Shown piece after piece: positions 56,157 through 64,000 of a DNA stretch of 64,000 nt. The translations under genes were made by a program, and so were the position numbers. The notes under the pieces are model-generated. The model was not told the origin of the DNA, did not search any database, and worked only from the letters and a program-made list of their open reading frames with translations. The first letter of the stretch is position 1. Every line of letters starts with the position of its first letter. Where the stretch lies: positions 1,922,001-1,986,000 of the forward strand of contig NZ_CP016756.1 in assembly GCF_001700965.1 (NCBI RefSeq). The letters run 5' to 3'. This DNA comes from Stenotrophomonas nitritireducens. GTDB taxonomy: Bacteria > Pseudomonadota > Gammaproteobacteria > Xanthomonadales > Xanthomonadaceae.

Positions 56157-56384
56157 TCAGTTGGTTGGCGAGGATTGGAATTCTGAAACTGCAAGGAGAC
56201 CTTGCGATCCATCCTGGAAGGTATGGTCAGCACAGAGCACACGATCACCACGAGTGAATTCCCAAACCTCGTCCAGATCCTGCCACTCATCAATGATTTC
56301 AAACACGTGATCGGAGATTCGCTTAGCATCCACCGGGCGGAACACTTCGACGCCCTCATTGACCAACCGAACAAAAACAATCAT
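56157..56384 (-). CDS. Small conserved hypothetical protein
   Basis: 75 residues, beginning MIVFVRLVNEGVEVFRPVDA and continuing with an acidic stretch and D-E-V-W-E-F-T-R-G-D-R-V-L-C. This pattern (a V-x-L-x-x-E-G-x-x-V-x-R-P-V start and a W-E-F-x-x-G-x-x-V-x-C end) recurs in small stand-alone proteins of unknown function. Precedes the integrase on the same strand. Confidence 0.6.
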   Translation of the reverse strand: MIVFVRLVNEGVEVFRPVDAKRISDHVFEIIDEWQDLDEVWEFTRGDRVLCADHTFQDGSQGLLAVSEFQSSPTN

Positions 56385-56446
56385 CTAAAACTCCGACAGA
56401 CCACTGGTCGAGTTGCGCAACGCGGCATTGGGCACAGATCTTTCTT

Positions 56447-57625
56447 CTAAGCTCGCAGCTTGTCCAAATAGTCTGCCCATTCCTGCATCATCTTGCGGCG
56501 CTCGCCCAAGTGAGCAGTGCGGTTGTAGGCACGTCCATTGGGATCACGAACCGCATGAGCAAGTTGATGCTCGATGTAGTCGGGGCGGAACCCTAGTATC
56601 TCATCAAGAATAGTCCGCGCCATTGCACGGAACCCATGCCCCGTCATGGTTTTTGAGTCAAACCCCATCCGGCGTATGGCCGCGTTTATCGTGTTCTCGC
56701 TCATCGGACGTCCTTTGCCATGAAGGCTCGGGAAAACGTACTGGCCTCGTCCGGTGAGAGGGCGCAGCTCAGTGAGAACTTCAATTGCTTGCTTGGACAA
56801 CGGAACAATGTGGGGTGTGTCGGTCTTGGTAGCGACATACCTCCACTCCGCTGCATCAAGGTCGATATCTGCCCAGCGTGCGCTACGCAGCTCGCCGGGG
56901 CGAGGAAATAGCAAGGGCGAGAGCTTCAACGCGGCGGTTACTATGGCACTACCTTCGTACCCCCAAATGGCACGTAGAAGCGGCGCAACCGCGGATGGCT
57001 CCGTCAAGCTAGCGAAGTGCTTCGTCTGAGGCGCTTCCAACGCGCCGATCAGGTCCACAGCAGGATTTCGCTCTGCCCTACCTGTAGCGATTGCGTACCG
57101 GAAAACCATTCCTGCAATGCCACGCGCTCGATGCGCCGTCTCCACCGCCCCCCTCTTCTCCATCTTTCGCAGCACTGCGAGCAGTTCGACGGCGGAAATT
57201 TCATTGATCGGCCTATCGCCAATGTAAGGATTGAGATCCTTCTCAATGATCCTTCCGTTCCTTACAGCCGTAGATTTCGCGTTCTTCTTGGTTCGCATAG
57301 CGAGAAGCTCCAGCGCAATCGCGCCAAAGCTGTTCTCAGAGCCTCCGCTGCGAACCAGCTTTTCGAGCTTCCGCTGCTCGCCAGGGTCAATGCCGTTAGC
57401 CAAGGTCTTTCGTGCCGCCATGTGCTTCTCACGGGCTTCAGCCAAGCTCACCTCGGGGTATGAACCCAAGGCCAGCCGCTTTTCCTTTCCAGCAACGCGA
57501 TACTTCCACCGCCACAGCTTGCCACCCGAAGGGCTGACCTCGAGGTATAGCCCTCCGCCATCGAAGAGTCGCTGGGGCTTCTCGGCAGGTTTGGCTTTAC
57601 GTACTTGGATGTCAGTCAGGGCCAT
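56447..57625 (-). CDS. int: P4-type tyrosine integrase of the tRNA-Arg island
   Basis: 392 residues: N-terminal arm-binding domain (FDGGGLYLEVSPSGGKLWRW), core-binding domain, and catalytic residues R (FPRPGELRSARW), H-x-x-R (GHGFRAMAR), H (E-H-Q-L-A-H-A) and Tyr (R-A-Y-N-R-T-A-H). The start at 57625 (M-A-L-T-D-I-Q-V) is the family start; the frame stays open to 57772 but without family sequence. It faces away from, and lies 163 bp from, the 3' end of tRNA-Arg, the standard arrangement for tRNA-integrated islands. Confidence 0.93.
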   Translation of the reverse strand: MALTDIQVRKAKPAEKPQRLFDGGGLYLEVSPSGGKLWRWKYRVAGKEKRLALGSYPEVSLAEAREKHMAARKTLANGIDPGEQRKLEKLVRSGGSENSFGAIALELLAMRTKKNAKSTAVRNGRIIEKDLNPYIGDRPINEISAVELLAVLRKMEKRGAVETAHRARGIAGMVFRYAIATGRAERNPAVDLIGALEAPQTKHFASLTEPSAVAPLLRAIWGYEGSAIVTAALKLSPLLFPRPGELRSARWADIDLDAAEWRYVATKTDTPHIVPLSKQAIEVLTELRPLTGRGQYVFPSLHGKGRPMSENTINAAIRRMGFDSKTMTGHGFRAMARTILDEILGFRPDYIEHQLAHAVRDPNGRAYNRTAHLGERRKMMQEWADYLDKLRA

Positions 57626-57787
57626 TGGGGGCATGTCCGTATTTCGGGGGTCGGGATGCCCCCGAAGTTGCCCCCGGATGACCCGGATTGCAATAGATGC
57701 CCCCGGACCTGATTGGACTACGGATAAAGAAAAACCCCAGATTTCTCTGGGGTTTTGGACATCCTGAGACATGCTCGGACTTCAATC

Positions 57788-57864
57788 TGGCGCGCCCGGA
57801 GGGATTCGAACCCCCGACCAATGGCTTCGGAAGCCACTACTCTATCCGGCTGAGCTACGGGCGC
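57788..57864 (-). tRNA. tRNA-Arg (anticodon CCG), island attachment site
   Basis: 77 nt with acceptor GCGCCCG / CGGGCGC, discriminator G and encoded CCA; D-arm GCTC/GAGT; anticodon arm GTGGC-TTCCGAA-GCCAT giving CCG; T-arm GGGGG-TTCGAAT-CCCTC. An integrase gene lies just beyond its 3' end, so its 3' part is the likely attachment core (attR side). Confidence 0.93.
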
Positions 57865-57990
57865 ATTGTCTACCGCACGGCTTGGCTGGGCGGACGCGCA
57901 TTCTAACGGCAAAAGCGCCCGCAGGTCTGCCCCCATCGGCAGATCACTGCGGGTGGGCGGAAAATTCCGGCCAGCTGGTAACCTTTACGC

Positions 57991-58884
57991 ATGAGCCGTC
58001 TCCCACATGCACCGCCCACCGCAGGCACCACCTCGCGGTTCGGGCACTATTGGAAATTGATGCGCGCCGACCGCCCGATCGGCACCTTGCTGCTGCTGTG
58101 GCCCACCTGGTGGGCGCTGTGGCTGGCTGCCGACGGCCTGCCGCCGCTGTGGATACTGTTCGTGTTCAGCGCCGGCGTGTGGCTGACCCGCTCGGCCGGT
58201 TGCGTGATCAACGATTACGCCGACCGCTGGCTGGATCCGCACGTCAAACGCACCAGGGATCGCCCGTTGGCCACCGGCGCGATCTCCGGCCGGGCGGCGC
58301 TGATGCTGTTCGCCGGGCTGATGCTGGCCGCGTTCGCACTGGTGCTGACGCTGAACGGCCTGACCATCGGCCTGAGCTTCATCGGCGTGTTCCTGGCTGC
58401 CAGCTACCCCTACCTGAAACGCTACACCCACCTGCCGCAGGTCTATCTGGGCATGGCCTTCGGCTGGGGCATCCCGATGGCGTTTGCCGCCATCCAGGGC
58501 GAGATCCCACCGCTGGGCTGGGTGCTGTATGCCGCCAACATCCTCTGGTCCACCGCCTACGACACCTGGTACGCCATGGTCGACCGCGACGATGACCTGA
58601 AGGTTGGCTCGCATTCCACCGCCATCCTGTTTGGCGATCTGGACCTGGTCATCCAGGGCATCCTGTACGCACTCTTCTTCGCCGCGATGGCCCTGGTCGG
58701 GCAGCGCGCGGGGCTGGGCTGGGCCTACTGGGCCAGCATCGGCGTGGCGATGGCGCTGGTGATCTACGAGTTCTGGATATGCCGCGACCGCGAGCGCGAG
58801 CCCTGCTTCAAGGCCTTCCTGCACAACAACTGGGTCGGTGCGGTGCTGTTCGCCGGCATCGTTGCCAGCCAGTATCTGGATTAA
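57991..58884 (+). CDS. ubiA: 4-hydroxybenzoate polyprenyltransferase
   Basis: 297 residues, an inner membrane prenyltransferase with eight or nine helices and both Asp-rich substrate motifs: [20 protein letters not shown] near residue 70 and [18 protein letters not shown] near 190. It attaches the polyprenyl tail to 4-hydroxybenzoate in ubiquinone synthesis. First core gene to the right of tRNA-Arg, ending at an intrinsic terminator. Confidence 0.94.
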   Translation: MSRLPHAPPTAGTTSRFGHYWKLMRADRPIGTLLLLWPTWWALWLAADGLPPLWILFVFSAGVWLTRSAGCVINDYADRWLDPHVKRTRDRPLATGAISGRAALMLFAGLMLAAFALVLTLNGLTIGLSFIGVFLAASYPYLKRYTHLPQVYLGMAFGWGIPMAFAAIQGEIPPLGWVLYAANILWSTAYDTWYAMVDRDDDLKVGSHSTAILFGDLDLVIQGILYALFFAAMALVGQRAGLGWAYWASIGVAMALVIYEFWICRDREREPCFKAFLHNNWVGAVLFAGIVASQYLD

Positions 58885-58915
58885 AAAAAACGGCCCGCAA
58901 TGCGGGCCGTTTTTT
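58883..58915 (+). terminator. Intrinsic terminator after ubiA
   Basis: A run of A, then ACGGCCCGCA / TGCGGGCCGT and six T. It overlaps the ubiA stop and may work in both directions. Confidence 0.9.
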
Positions 58916-58935
58916 GTTGCTGTGCCGTTGTCCCG

Positions 58936-59036
58936 TTGTAGGAGCGGCGTAAGCCGCGAAGCCCACAATGTCGGATGGCGCAGCCCTCCCTGGATCTGAT
59001 GGACTATCTGCTTCGCGGCTGACGCCGCTCCTACAA
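58936..59036. repeat. REP-like palindrome pair
   Basis: TTGTAGGAGCGGCGTAAGCC (58936 onward) is repeated in inverted form ending GACGCCGCTCCTACAA (to 59036), 47 bp apart. Each unit is itself hairpin-forming. The GTAG-type head and paired inverted layout match REP/BIME elements common in Stenotrophomonas and related genera. Confidence 0.75.
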
Positions 59037-59042
59037 GCAGCC

Positions 59043-59624
59043 TCAGACCGCGCCGATGGTTTTGCCCAGCGAGCGCAGGCGGAAGGCAGCGATTATCTGC
59101 AGCACGCCGTACATCAGCGCCAGCACGCCGATCCACAGCGAGGTCACCGCCAGCCCGGCCAGCGGGTTGAGGGCGAACATCACGCCCAGGGCCACTGCCA
59201 GCAAACCGCTGAGGATCAGCAGCCACTCGCCGCTGATCTGCTTGCGTACGCGGATGGCGAACACGATCCGATAGATGCCGCCCACCACCAGCCATGCGGC
59301 CAGGAACAGCAACAGCACACTTGCCGTGGCCAGCGGGTTGATCACCGCCAACACGCCGAATGCGATCGACACCAGCGCATAGAAAATCGCCCAGCCGCGC
59401 GATACCGGCGCCGAGCCTTTGAAGGCCGAGATCAGTACGACCACGCCTTCGACAATCGCCATGATGCCCAGCCACCACGCCAATACTGCGGCGGTGCGCA
59501 CCGGCGCCATCACCGCCAGTACGCCGAAGATCACCGCGAACAGGCCGAACAGCAACAATACCCACCAGTTGCGCGCCACCGTGCCAAACAACGAACCAGC
59601 AGGAAATCCGGGGGATGCACCCAT
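59043..59624 (-). CDS. HdeD/DUF308-family membrane protein
   Basis: 193 residues, six hydrophobic helices in three similar pairs (WWVLLLFGLFAVIFGVLAVM, LLILSGLLAVALGVMFALNP). DUF308 proteins include HdeD, linked to acid stress in E. coli, but most have unknown roles. Lies beside the REP pair. Confidence 0.85.
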   Translation of the reverse strand: MGASPGFPAGSLFGTVARNWWVLLLFGLFAVIFGVLAVMAPVRTAAVLAWWLGIMAIVEGVVVLISAFKGSAPVSRGWAIFYALVSIAFGVLAVINPLATASVLLLFLAAWLVVGGIYRIVFAIRVRKQISGEWLLILSGLLAVALGVMFALNPLAGLAVTSLWIGVLALMYGVLQIIAAFRLRSLGKTIGAV

Positions 59625-59762
59625 GTCTGTCTCCTCATGTTGACTAGTTGTAAACGCCTTGGGTCCAGTCTAGGCCCATAACTGTGCCAATGACATGTAG
59701 CGCCACCCGGCGCGGTTTCAACCCCGCTGTGCAACCTGACGTACAGGCCGTGTACCGCGAAA

Positions 59763-60464
59763 TCACGGCACCCGTGCGCAGACCCAGGCATCCACCCGCT
59801 GCACGCCTGCGCGGTGCAGGGTGAGCGCGGCCGCATGCAGGGTAGCGCCGGTTGTCATCACGTCATCCAGCAGCACCACATGCGCCGGCAACACCCCCAC
59901 CGCGCTGAAGGCACCCCGCAGGTTGCGCCGGCGCTGCACCGCATCCAGCTCCGATTGCGGCTGGGTTGAATGGCGCCGCTGCAGGCCCCGGCACAAGGGC
60001 AACTGCAGCGCGCGCGCCACCGGCCTGGCCAGCTCCCAGGCCTGGTCATAACCGCGCTGGCGCAGCCGCGACAGGTGCAGCGGCACCGGCACGATGGCCT
60101 GCGGCCGCTCCGCGCTGGCCACGGCATCGACCAGCAGCGCCGACAGCAAACGCCCGGCACTGAGATCATGGTGAAACTTGAAGCGCAGCAGCAGGCCGTC
60201 AACCGGCGCGCCGTACACGAACGCCGCCCGCACCGCCTGCAGTGGCGAGGACGAGCGCTGGCAGGAGCCACACAGGGCATCGGCATCGGCGCCGGGCAGC
60301 GGCAATGCACAACGCCGGCAGGCAGCCCACAGCCATGGCAGGCCGGTGCTACAGGCCAGGCACAGGTCCCGCCCCGGCAGCCCCGGCTCGGCGCATACCA
60401 GGCAGCGCGGCGGGAACAGCAGCCCCGACAAGCGGCCCCCAAGCCTGTAAACCCAATCTTTCAT
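59763..60464 (-). CDS. comF: ComF-family amidophosphoribosyltransferase-like protein
   Basis: 233 residues: an N-terminal zinc-ribbon-like set of cysteines (PPRCLVCAEPG, C-L-A-C, C-R-R-C, L-C-G-S-C) and a C-terminal phosphoribosyltransferase domain with VVLLDDVMTTGATLHAAALT. ComF takes part in DNA uptake in naturally competent bacteria. The start at 60464 (M-K-D-W-V-Y-R) is favoured over 60521. Divergent from bioB, as is common in this family of bacteria. Confidence 0.88.
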   Translation of the reverse strand: MKDWVYRLGGRLSGLLFPPRCLVCAEPGLPGRDLCLACSTGLPWLWAACRRCALPLPGADADALCGSCQRSSSPLQAVRAAFVYGAPVDGLLLRFKFHHDLSAGRLLSALLVDAVASAERPQAIVPVPLHLSRLRQRGYDQAWELARPVARALQLPLCRGLQRRHSTQPQSELDAVQRRRNLRGAFSAVGVLPAHVVLLDDVMTTGATLHAAALTLHRAGVQRVDAWVCARVP

Positions 60465-60537
60465 GTGATGGTTGACAGCAATGCCCATGCTGACCAGACT
60501 GCGCCGCTTCCATCGCCCCATCTGTCAGGTAACACCG

Positions 60538-61566
60538 ATGTCCACTGTCCTCCGCCACGACTGGAAGCGCGAAGAGCTGCTGTCCCTGCTCGAACTGCCC
60601 TTCCCCGAGCTGCTGCACCTGGCCGCGAGCGTGCACCGCCAGCATTTCGATCCGGCGCAGGTACAGGTCTCCACCCTGCTTTCGGTCAAGACCGGCGGCT
60701 GCCCGGAAGACTGCGCCTACTGCCCACAGGCACAGCGCTACGACACCGGCGTGGACGCACAGAAGCTGATGGACACCGACAGCGTGGTGGCCCGCGCCCG
60801 CGCCGCCAAGCAGGCCGGCGCCTCGCGCTTCTGCATGGGCGCGGCCTGGCGCTCGCCCAAGGACCGCGACATCCCCAAGGTCGCGGCGATGATCCGCGAG
60901 GTGAAGTCGCTGGGCCTGGAGACCTGCGCCACCCTGGGCATGCTCGAAGGCCACCAGGCGCAGGCACTGAAGGACGCCGGGCTGGACTACTACAACCACA
61001 ACCTGGATACCGCGCCGGACTATTACGACTCCATCATCCACACCCGCCAGTACCAGGACCGGCTGGATACCCTGGAGCACGTGCGCAACGCCGGCATGAA
61101 GACCTGCTGCGGCGGCATCGTCGGCATGGGCGAAACCCGCGAGCACCGCGCCGGCCTGCTGCAGGCACTGGCCAACCTGCCCGCCCACCCGGACTCGGTG
61201 CCGATCAACCGCCTGGTGCAGGTCGCCGGCACCCCGCTGCATGGCAGTGCCGAGCTGGACCCGTTCGAATTCGTGCGCATGATCGCGGTGGCCCGCATCG
61301 TCATGCCGCGCTCGATGGTGCGGCTGTCGGCCGGCCGCGAAAGCATGAGTGACGAGCTGCAGGCGCTGTGCTTCCTGGCTGGCGCCAACTCCATCTTCTA
61401 TGGCGAAAAACTGCTGACCACCGGCAACCCGGACACCGAGCGCGACCAGGCCCTGTTTGCCCGCCTCGGCATCAGCCCGATGCAGGTCAGCGTGGATGCC
61501 GAGGAACATGACCACCCCGGCACCGTGCACCTGGATATCGCTCCGGCCTGCGCCCAAAGCGCCTGA
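60538..61566 (+). CDS. bioB: Biotin synthase
   Basis: 342 residues with the radical SAM cluster CPEDCAYC near residue 55 and the family motifs [12 protein letters not shown] and [15 protein letters not shown]. It inserts sulfur into dethiobiotin in the last step of biotin synthesis. ATG at 60538. Starts the run bioB-bioF-bioH-bioC. Confidence 0.96.
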   Translation: MSTVLRHDWKREELLSLLELPFPELLHLAASVHRQHFDPAQVQVSTLLSVKTGGCPEDCAYCPQAQRYDTGVDAQKLMDTDSVVARARAAKQAGASRFCMGAAWRSPKDRDIPKVAAMIREVKSLGLETCATLGMLEGHQAQALKDAGLDYYNHNLDTAPDYYDSIIHTRQYQDRLDTLEHVRNAGMKTCCGGIVGMGETREHRAGLLQALANLPAHPDSVPINRLVQVAGTPLHGSAELDPFEFVRMIAVARIVMPRSMVRLSAGRESMSDELQALCFLAGANSIFYGEKLLTTGNPDTERDQALFARLGISPMQVSVDAEEHDHPGTVHLDIAPACAQSA

Positions 61567-61657
61567 CCCGGCCGGCGCTCCCCGGCGGGGGGCGCCGCTT
61601 GGGCATTCTTACAGGCAACCGGGTACGCTACCTCCCCGTTTGACCATGAACACTGCC

Positions 61658-62866
61658 ATGGCCCGTCCTGATATCCACGAGCGCATCCAAGACCAGCGCA
61701 AACTGCGGCTTGCCCAAGGCCGCATCCGCACCCGGCGCAGCATCAGCCGCCGTGATGGCGTGCGCCTGGAGCTGGACGGCCGCTGGTTGACCGGCTTCTG
61801 CAGCAACGACTACCTCGGCCTGTCGCAACAGTTCGAGGTGATCGCCGCGCTGCAGGACGCGGCCGCGCGCGAAGGCGCCGGCAGCACCGCCTCGCATCTG
61901 GTCTGTGGCCACCACAGCCTGCACGAGCAGCTCGAGCGCGAGATGGCGGACTGGCTCGGCTATCCGCGTGCGCTGCTGTTCGACAGCGGCTTCATGGCCA
62001 ACCTGGCCGTGCAGCAGGCGCTGCTGAGCGAGGAAACCGACATCTGCGTGCAGGACCGGCTCAACCACGCCAGCCTGCTCGATGCCAGCCGTCTGGCCGG
62101 TTGCCGCCTGCGCCGCTACCCGCACCTGGACAGCGAAGGCGCCATGCGCCAGCTCAAGAACACCGCCGACGGCGCCGCCATGCTGGCCACCGACGGTGTC
62201 TTCAGCATGGATGGCGACATCGCCCCGCTGCGCTCGCTGGCACTGGTGGCACGCATGCAGGAGGCGTTGTTCTATGTGGACGACGCGCACGGCATTGGCG
62301 TGGTCGGCGAGCACGGCCGCGGCTGCGTGGCCGATGCCGGCCTGGGCGTGAACGAGGTTCCGCTGCAACTGCTGACGCTGAGCAAGGCGCTGGGCGGCCA
62401 TGGCGCGGTGGTGGTGGGCGAAGAATCGCTGATCCAGCACCTGGCCGAAACCGCGCGCCCCTACATCTACACCACCGCCCTGCCCCCTGCACAGGCCGCC
62501 GCCTCGCTAGCCGCGGTGAAGCTGGCGCGGCGCGACCATTGGCGCCGCGACAAGCTCACCGAGCTGATCGCCGGCTTCCGCGAAGGCGCGCGTCGCAACG
62601 GGCTGGAGCTGATGGCCTCGGAAACCCCGATCCAGCCGCTGCTGTGCGGTGACGAAGCCACGGTGATGGCCTTGTCGGCAACGCTGGAGCAGTCCGGTTT
62701 CCTGGTCAGCGCGATCCGTCCGCCAACCGTGCCCGAAGGCAAGGCGCGCCTGCGCGTGACCCTGTCGGCGCTGCATACGCTGGACCAGGTCAAGGCGCTG
62801 GTGGATGCCATCGCCAAGGCCCGCGATGTCGTGCTGTACCAGAAGTCCCTGAACACTGTTGCCTGA
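61658..62866 (+). CDS. bioF: 8-amino-7-oxononanoate synthase
   Basis: 402 residues of an alpha-oxoamine synthase: [10 protein letters not shown] at the N-terminal side, [16 protein letters not shown], and the PLP lysine in [16 protein letters not shown]. It joins pimeloyl-ACP and alanine. Start at 61658 (M-A-R-P-D-I-H) is preferred; an ATG 12 bp upstream at 61646 is equally in frame. Confidence 0.94.
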   Translation: MARPDIHERIQDQRKLRLAQGRIRTRRSISRRDGVRLELDGRWLTGFCSNDYLGLSQQFEVIAALQDAAAREGAGSTASHLVCGHHSLHEQLEREMADWLGYPRALLFDSGFMANLAVQQALLSEETDICVQDRLNHASLLDASRLAGCRLRRYPHLDSEGAMRQLKNTADGAAMLATDGVFSMDGDIAPLRSLALVARMQEALFYVDDAHGIGVVGEHGRGCVADAGLGVNEVPLQLLTLSKALGGHGAVVVGEESLIQHLAETARPYIYTTALPPAQAAASLAAVKLARRDHWRRDKLTELIAGFREGARRNGLELMASETPIQPLLCGDEATVMALSATLEQSGFLVSAIRPPTVPEGKARLRVTLSALHTLDQVKALVDAIAKARDVVLYQKSLNTVA

Positions 62867-62883
62867 GAACCGGTTGTAACGCC

Positions 62884-63651
62884 ATGCATATCCACGTCAC
62901 CGGCAGCGGACCGGCCCTGGTCCTGATCCACGGTTGGGCATTGCACGGCGGTATCTTCGCGCCGCTGGTCGAACGACTGGCGCCGCATTTCGAACTGCAT
63001 GTTGTCGACCTGCCCGGCCACGGCCACAGTCGCGACGACGCCACCCCGTTGCGCCTGCCCCATCTGGTCAACGCCATCGCCAGCGCCACCCCGGCAGCGG
63101 TGTGGTGCGGCTGGTCGCTGGGCGGGCTGGTTGCCCTGCATGGCGCCGCCACGCTGCCGCAGGTGCGCGGGCTGGCGATGCTGGCGGCCACGCCACGCTT
63201 CGTCCGCGATGCCGATTGGCCCGACGCGGTGGAGCCGCAGGTGTTCGAGCAGTTCGGACGCGATCTGGAGCAGGACTACCGCGGCACGCTGGAGCGCTTC
63301 CTCGCGCTGGACGTGATGGGCTCACAACACGCGCGCAGCGAATTGCGCGCCCTACGTGACGCGCTGGTCGAACGCGGTGAGCCGACGCCACGCGCCCTGC
63401 ACGAAGGCCTGGCCCTGCTGGAGCGCGCCGACCTGCGCGGCAGCCTGCCCAGCCTGCTCAAACCCGGCCTGTGGATAGGCGGCCAGCGCGACCGGCTGGT
63501 GCCGTCCAAGGCCATGCACCAGGCCGCGGCCTTGGCGCCGCCGGGCCTGCATGCCGCACACACCATCGACGGTGGCGGCCACGCCCCGTTCCTGGGCCAT
63601 GCCGACCACGTCGCCAGGCTGCTGCAACAGTTTGTTGCCGGCTGCGCGTGA
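62884..63651 (+). CDS. bioH: Pimeloyl-ACP methyl ester esterase
   Basis: 255 residues, alpha/beta hydrolase with the oxyanion segment LIHGWALHGG, nucleophile Ser in C-G-W-S-L-G-G, an Asp region near residue 205 and the catalytic His in DGGGHAPFLGH. It frees pimeloyl-ACP from its methyl ester. 17 bp after bioF. Confidence 0.92.
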   Translation: MHIHVTGSGPALVLIHGWALHGGIFAPLVERLAPHFELHVVDLPGHGHSRDDATPLRLPHLVNAIASATPAAVWCGWSLGGLVALHGAATLPQVRGLAMLAATPRFVRDADWPDAVEPQVFEQFGRDLEQDYRGTLERFLALDVMGSQHARSELRALRDALVERGEPTPRALHEGLALLERADLRGSLPSLLKPGLWIGGQRDRLVPSKAMHQAAALAPPGLHAAHTIDGGGHAPFLGHADHVARLLQQFVAGCA

Positions 63652-63743
63652 GCGGTTACGCAGCCATTGCTGCAGCCTGGCCGATCATGCTTCAGGCAGG
63701 CTGAAAGCACCGCCGTTCCCAACCCGAATTCCGAATTACTGCC

Positions 63744-64000
63744 ATGTCTTCTCTGTTCGACCCAAAACACGTCCGCCGCGCCTTCTCGCGCGCCGCCAGC
63801 AGCTACCGTGCCGCCGCCGTGCTGCAGCAGGAAGTGGCCAAGCGCCTGCTGGAATCGCTGGACTACCTGGAAGACCGGCAACCGCAGGTGGTGCTGGACG
63901 TGGGCAGCGGCCCGGCCCACGCCACCGCAGCAATGAAGAAACGCTGGCCCAAGGCGCAGGTGATCGCGCTGGATCTGGCCCTGCCGATGCTGGCCGAAGC
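63744..64000 (+). CDS. bioC: Malonyl-ACP O-methyltransferase, partial at window edge
   Basis: First 85 residues only: R-R-A-F-S-R-A-A-S-S-Y at the N-terminus and the SAM-binding loop VVLDVGSGPAHATAAMKKRW, both typical of BioC. It methylates malonyl-ACP to start pimeloyl synthesis. The gene continues beyond the window. Confidence 0.88.
   Translation, partial: MSSLFDPKHVRRAFSRAASSYRAAAVLQQEVAKRLLESLDYLEDRQPQVVLDVGSGPAHATAAMKKRWPKAQVIALDLALPMLAE

Noticed and set aside
57985..59565. 526-codon open frame on the minus strand opposite ubiA and past it
   Set aside because: Antisense to ubiA, crosses a terminator and a REP pair, and has no domain sequence.

Overview
High-GC gammaproteobacterial chromosome, most likely Xanthomonadaceae and close to Stenotrophomonas. 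The right-hand core segment (ubiA, hdeD-like, comF, bioB-bioF-bioH-bioC, with a REP-like palindrome pair) fits that group. The organism call is an inference from gene order and composition; no database was searched.

Layout. (1) 3-554 and 37739-38485 are two halves of one MocR-type (GntR-HTH/aminotransferase) gene. (2) 555-37733 is a 37.2 kb Tn3-family transposon that splits it. It is delimited by 54-bp imperfect terminal inverted repeats and a 5-bp target duplication, CGCAT. Its machinery is tnpA (with an in-frame stop), a tyrosine recombinase of TnpS type, a KfrA/TnpT-like coiled-coil protein and a candidate resolution site. Its cargo, left to right: SulP transporter; arsenic cluster arsC-arsH / arsR-arsC-acr3-trxB-arsO; a second ArsR-type regulator with pstSCAB-phoU; an odd 103-nt tRNA gene; a SEC-C protein; a compact Gabija-like OLD nuclease/UvrD helicase pair; then a long minus-strand metal and envelope region: response regulator, P1B ATPase, czcCBA with czcI-like genes, dgkA, an EptA/MCR-like phosphoethanolamine transferase, an ArnT-like fragment, and a CDF transporter with a divergent MerR regulator.

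(3) About 38.9-57.8 kb is an integrated, mobilizable island. A P4-type integrase abuts tRNA-Arg(CCG). Inside are an AlpA-like regulator, a DUF3987 protein, a MOBQ relaxase with an IncQ-like oriT, RadC and DUF932 proteins, a cluster of lipoproteins with a DnaJ-domain protein, dispersed repeats, and a SIR2-APAZ/short Argonaute (SPARSA-type) defence pair followed by a decayed gene with a RHIM-like motif. The far attachment site was not found, so the island's left limit is open, and the transposon may sit inside the island. (4) 57.9-64.0 kb is core chromosome ending inside bioC.

How it works together. The transposon combines arsenate reduction, arsenite export and methylarsenic oxidation with a dedicated phosphate uptake system, so the cell can take up phosphate under arsenate stress. 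It adds Zn/Cd/Co efflux in the inner membrane (P1B ATPase, CDF) and across the envelope (CzcCBA), lipid A modification with diacylglycerol recycling, and phage defence. The island adds an NAD-depleting Argonaute defence and a mobilization system. Two reading frames (czcB and the gene after the Argonaute) break at runs of five C where six would restore the frame, so base-calling error is a live alternative to real inactivation.
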